In this document: piece by piece, positions 62,308 through 64,000 of the stretch
Layout: every line of letters starts with the position of its first letter
Numbering within the stretch: the first letter of the stretch is position 1
From: Leishmania mexicana MHOM/GT/2001/U1103
Taxonomy: Eukaryota > Euglenozoa > Kinetoplastea > Trypanosomatida > Trypanosomatidae
DNA length: 64,000 nt
Direction of reading: 5' to 3'
Assembly (NCBI RefSeq): GCF_000234665.1
Contig: NC_018315.1
Coordinates: forward strand, 124,001-188,000
The notes under the pieces: generated by a model
Seen by the model: the letters and a program-made list of their open reading frames with translations, nothing else
Told to the model about the DNA's origin: nothing
Database searches by the model: none
Program-made: the position numbers and the translations under genes

Positions 62308-63143
62308 TGCGTTTGCGAGCGTTTTGGACACTTATGGAAAGTGGAGGTGTGTGTGGGGGGGGGAGGGCGGTAGCGGCTCGACGAACCAAGGTGCCTGCGG
62401 TACAGGCCGAGCTTGTACATACTGAGCTGCATCTGATGTGCCGTCTCGATGCCGACGTTGAGCAGCGCGCACCTCCTTTTCTCCATTCCTCTTTCGAGTA
62501 ACTAAGGCATATACGCAGACGAGGCCGCACCGACTCATGTGTTTCTCTCTCTGCTGTGCACACACACATACACACACACACACACACAAAGCAAGCGAGC
62601 AACACGGGCGAGGGCAACATTAGCGAGGTATCCGTCACCGCGGTGACGGCGTCTCTCGCTCGCTTCCGTGACGCGACAAGTCCTCCGCCCCATGTAGGGA
62701 TGCTTACTGCGGGTTCTAATGCAGCCCAGTGGGAGTATCGTCGTGGCGGAATGCGGCACCTGGTCTGGTGGGGTGGCGAAGCTCGGTTGGATCCGTGTGT
62801 GTGTGGGGGGGGGGTGACCAGTGACTGCGTCTTGATGCGCTGCTTTCTCTTCGCGTAAAAAGTGCGAGGGCGTTGTTCACACCAGGCACCTTTGTTCCGC
62901 TTGTCATCTCCCTCCTGGTAACACATTCTACGCCTATCTTCCCCTTTCTGTGTTCCAAGGCGGTGTCATGGTCACTGGTCGACTACCAAGGCAGCTGCAG
63001 GCAAAGAGGCGGTGGAGCAGAATGGCAGTGGCGCGCCCTTCACTGCCATAATCTGGATTTTTCCTGCTACGCCACTGCACTCACAGACACATACACTCAC
63101 GACGTGGATTAGCGAGCTTGCTTGTCGGTCTTGAGCCAGCAGG
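62308..63143. other. Intergenic region
   Basis: 0.8 kb with a CA repeat at 62565-62588 and G-rich runs near 62352-62362 and 62801-62813. No gene supported. Confidence 0.55.
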
Positions 63144-64000
63144 ATGACTCTGGAGGCGATTCGCAAGCGAGGAGCTGAGGAGTCGTCGCCTGTGCATCAT
63201 CAACCGCCATCATCCGCAGCTGTGCTTGGGGCGTTTAGCTGTGCCTCACCGCGCCACCGTCTTTGGCGCGCTTGCCGAGGACGACGCGGTCCTCGAAGTC
63301 TTTCTTGTGTTCTCGTTGCGGCCACGATTTGTTTCTTGATCTGTTGTGTAATCTTGACACAGACGCAAGTGTGGGGGTGGGGGTGGTACGGCGATGAAAT
63401 AGCGCTCTTTCGCCAGCAGCAAGAGCACGACGACGCTCGTCGTCGCTTCCGATGTCCCCTGACAGAGGCGCTTGTCTTCTCGCCCAAGCGCTTTGCCGAA
63501 GACCCCCTCGAGGCCGCTTATGCGCTGATGTCTCAGATGCCCTCAACGGTTGCACGCCCACAGCCGTACGCGTTCGTGCCTGAAAGTGTCACGCTCGATG
63601 GTGGCGCGTCTGAGGGGAATCTGAATAGTGTAGAGGCGCTGTCGGCCTACTGTGCGGCACGCGTCGCGGAGAGGCCTTCATGGAGGACCGCTAGCTGGCA
63701 GCAGGCAAGCGCGTCAAACGCGTCCGTGTTCCGCGTGCAAGTTGCGCCGCGCTACTTGGCGAACGCCAGCTACGCTGCCACTGGTAGCCCTGTGTGCCTC
63801 CGTGCTGGCCGCATCTACCTGACGGATGCGCGCGTCCGTGCCGGGATTGCCGAGTTTCAGGCTGCTGAGTTGACAGTTCTTCCCTTGACAGACGACATAC
63901 TCTCAAGACCGTCTTCTCGCGCCTCTGAAGCCGCAGTGCGGGTTGTGCCAGCGATGGCGGTGCTTCTTCACGGAGCGTGGATTGCCACCCACTTTTTTCA
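63144..64000 (+). CDS. N-terminal part of an unrecognised single-span membrane protein (3' truncated by window edge)
   Basis: From ATG 63144 the frame stays open for 285 codons to the last base of the window, so no stop is seen. After a basic cytosolic-type N-terminus of about 57 residues (ending RRGPRSL) comes one hydrophobic span at about residues 58-75 (CVLVAATICFLICCVI). The rest looks lumenal or extracellular: three NAS motifs allow N-glycosylation (NASNAS near 191-196 and NAS near 209), followed by ordered beta-like sequence (VCLRAGRIYLTDARVRAGIAE). This is the topology of a type II membrane protein, as in many Golgi glycosyltransferases, but no catalytic motif is visible before the edge. 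Confidence 0.7.
   Translation, partial: MTLEAIRKRGAEESSPVHHQPPSSAAVLGAFSCASPRHRLWRACRGRRGPRSLSCVLVAATICFLICCVILTQTQVWGWGWYGDEIALFRQQQEHDDARRRFRCPLTEALVFSPKRFAEDPLEAAYALMSQMPSTVARPQPYAFVPESVTLDGGASEGNLNSVEALSAYCAARVAERPSWRTASWQQASASNASVFRVQVAPRYLANASYAATGSPVCLRAGRIYLTDARVRAGIAEFQAAELTVLPLTDDILSRPSSRASEAAVRVVPAMAVLLHGAWIATHFF

Noticed and set aside
1..64000. CRISPR arrays, operons with ribosome binding sites, bacterial promoters
   Set aside because: The window is eukaryotic; repeats are microsatellites, and no spaced direct repeats or Shine-Dalgarno pattern was seen.

Overview
The window looks like a stretch of a nuclear chromosome from a trypanosomatid of the Leishmania group (Leishmaniinae). 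The signs are long intronless GC-rich reading frames all on one strand, gene-free spacers of 0.5 to 3.7 kb full of polypyrimidine tracts and GT/CA/TA microsatellites (as expected for trans-splicing and polyadenylation of polycistronic transcripts), a trypanosomatid-type 5S rRNA, a kinetoplast-type mitochondrial DNA ligase, and three dispersed copies of a SIDER-like degenerate retroposon. The exact species cannot be told from the sequence alone.

Layout. (1) 1-33.5 kb: a plus-strand gene array with, in order, the end of an unrecognised protein, a tubulin polyglutamylase-type TTLL protein, the ribosome-biogenesis factor BOP1/Erb1, an RCC1-repeat protein, a modular protein with repeated winged-helix-like units, an LRR/coiled-coil protein, a kinetoplast-type ATP-dependent DNA ligase, an unknown helical protein, a nucleolar Pumilio-repeat (Nop9-like) protein, and a badly frameshifted pseudogene at the end of the array. 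(2) 33.8-41.8 kb: an RNA polymerase III island. A 545-bp block carrying 5S rRNA, tRNA-Leu(AAG) and tRNA-Ala(CGC) occurs twice as colinear inverted copies (33839-34383 and 39469-40013); a tRNA-Gly(CCC) sits beside the second copy. Between the arms lie a SIDER-like element and about 4.3 kb of strange homopolymer-rich, first T-rich then G-rich sequence without credible genes. (3) 41.8-64 kb: a second plus-strand array, initially less GC-rich: a capping-enzyme-like protein with a guanylyltransferase-like fold, a four-CxxC insert and an N7-methyltransferase domain; a TPR protein; a small membrane protein; a possible decayed gene; a divergent protein kinase; a third SIDER-like copy; an APC amino-acid/polyamine permease; Pus10 pseudouridine synthase; and the start of a membrane protein cut by the window edge.

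Because both flanking arrays run in the same direction, the Pol III cluster would be a head-to-tail boundary or punctuation point between or within polycistronic units, not a strand-switch region. The gene set is mostly housekeeping (tubulin modification, 60S and 40S assembly, kinetoplast DNA joining, RNA modification and capping), grouped by transcription unit and not by pathway, as is usual in trypanosomatids. The most unusual items are the capping-like protein with substituted guanylyltransferase residues, the inverted Pol III duplication with its odd spacer, and the decayed genes next to it.
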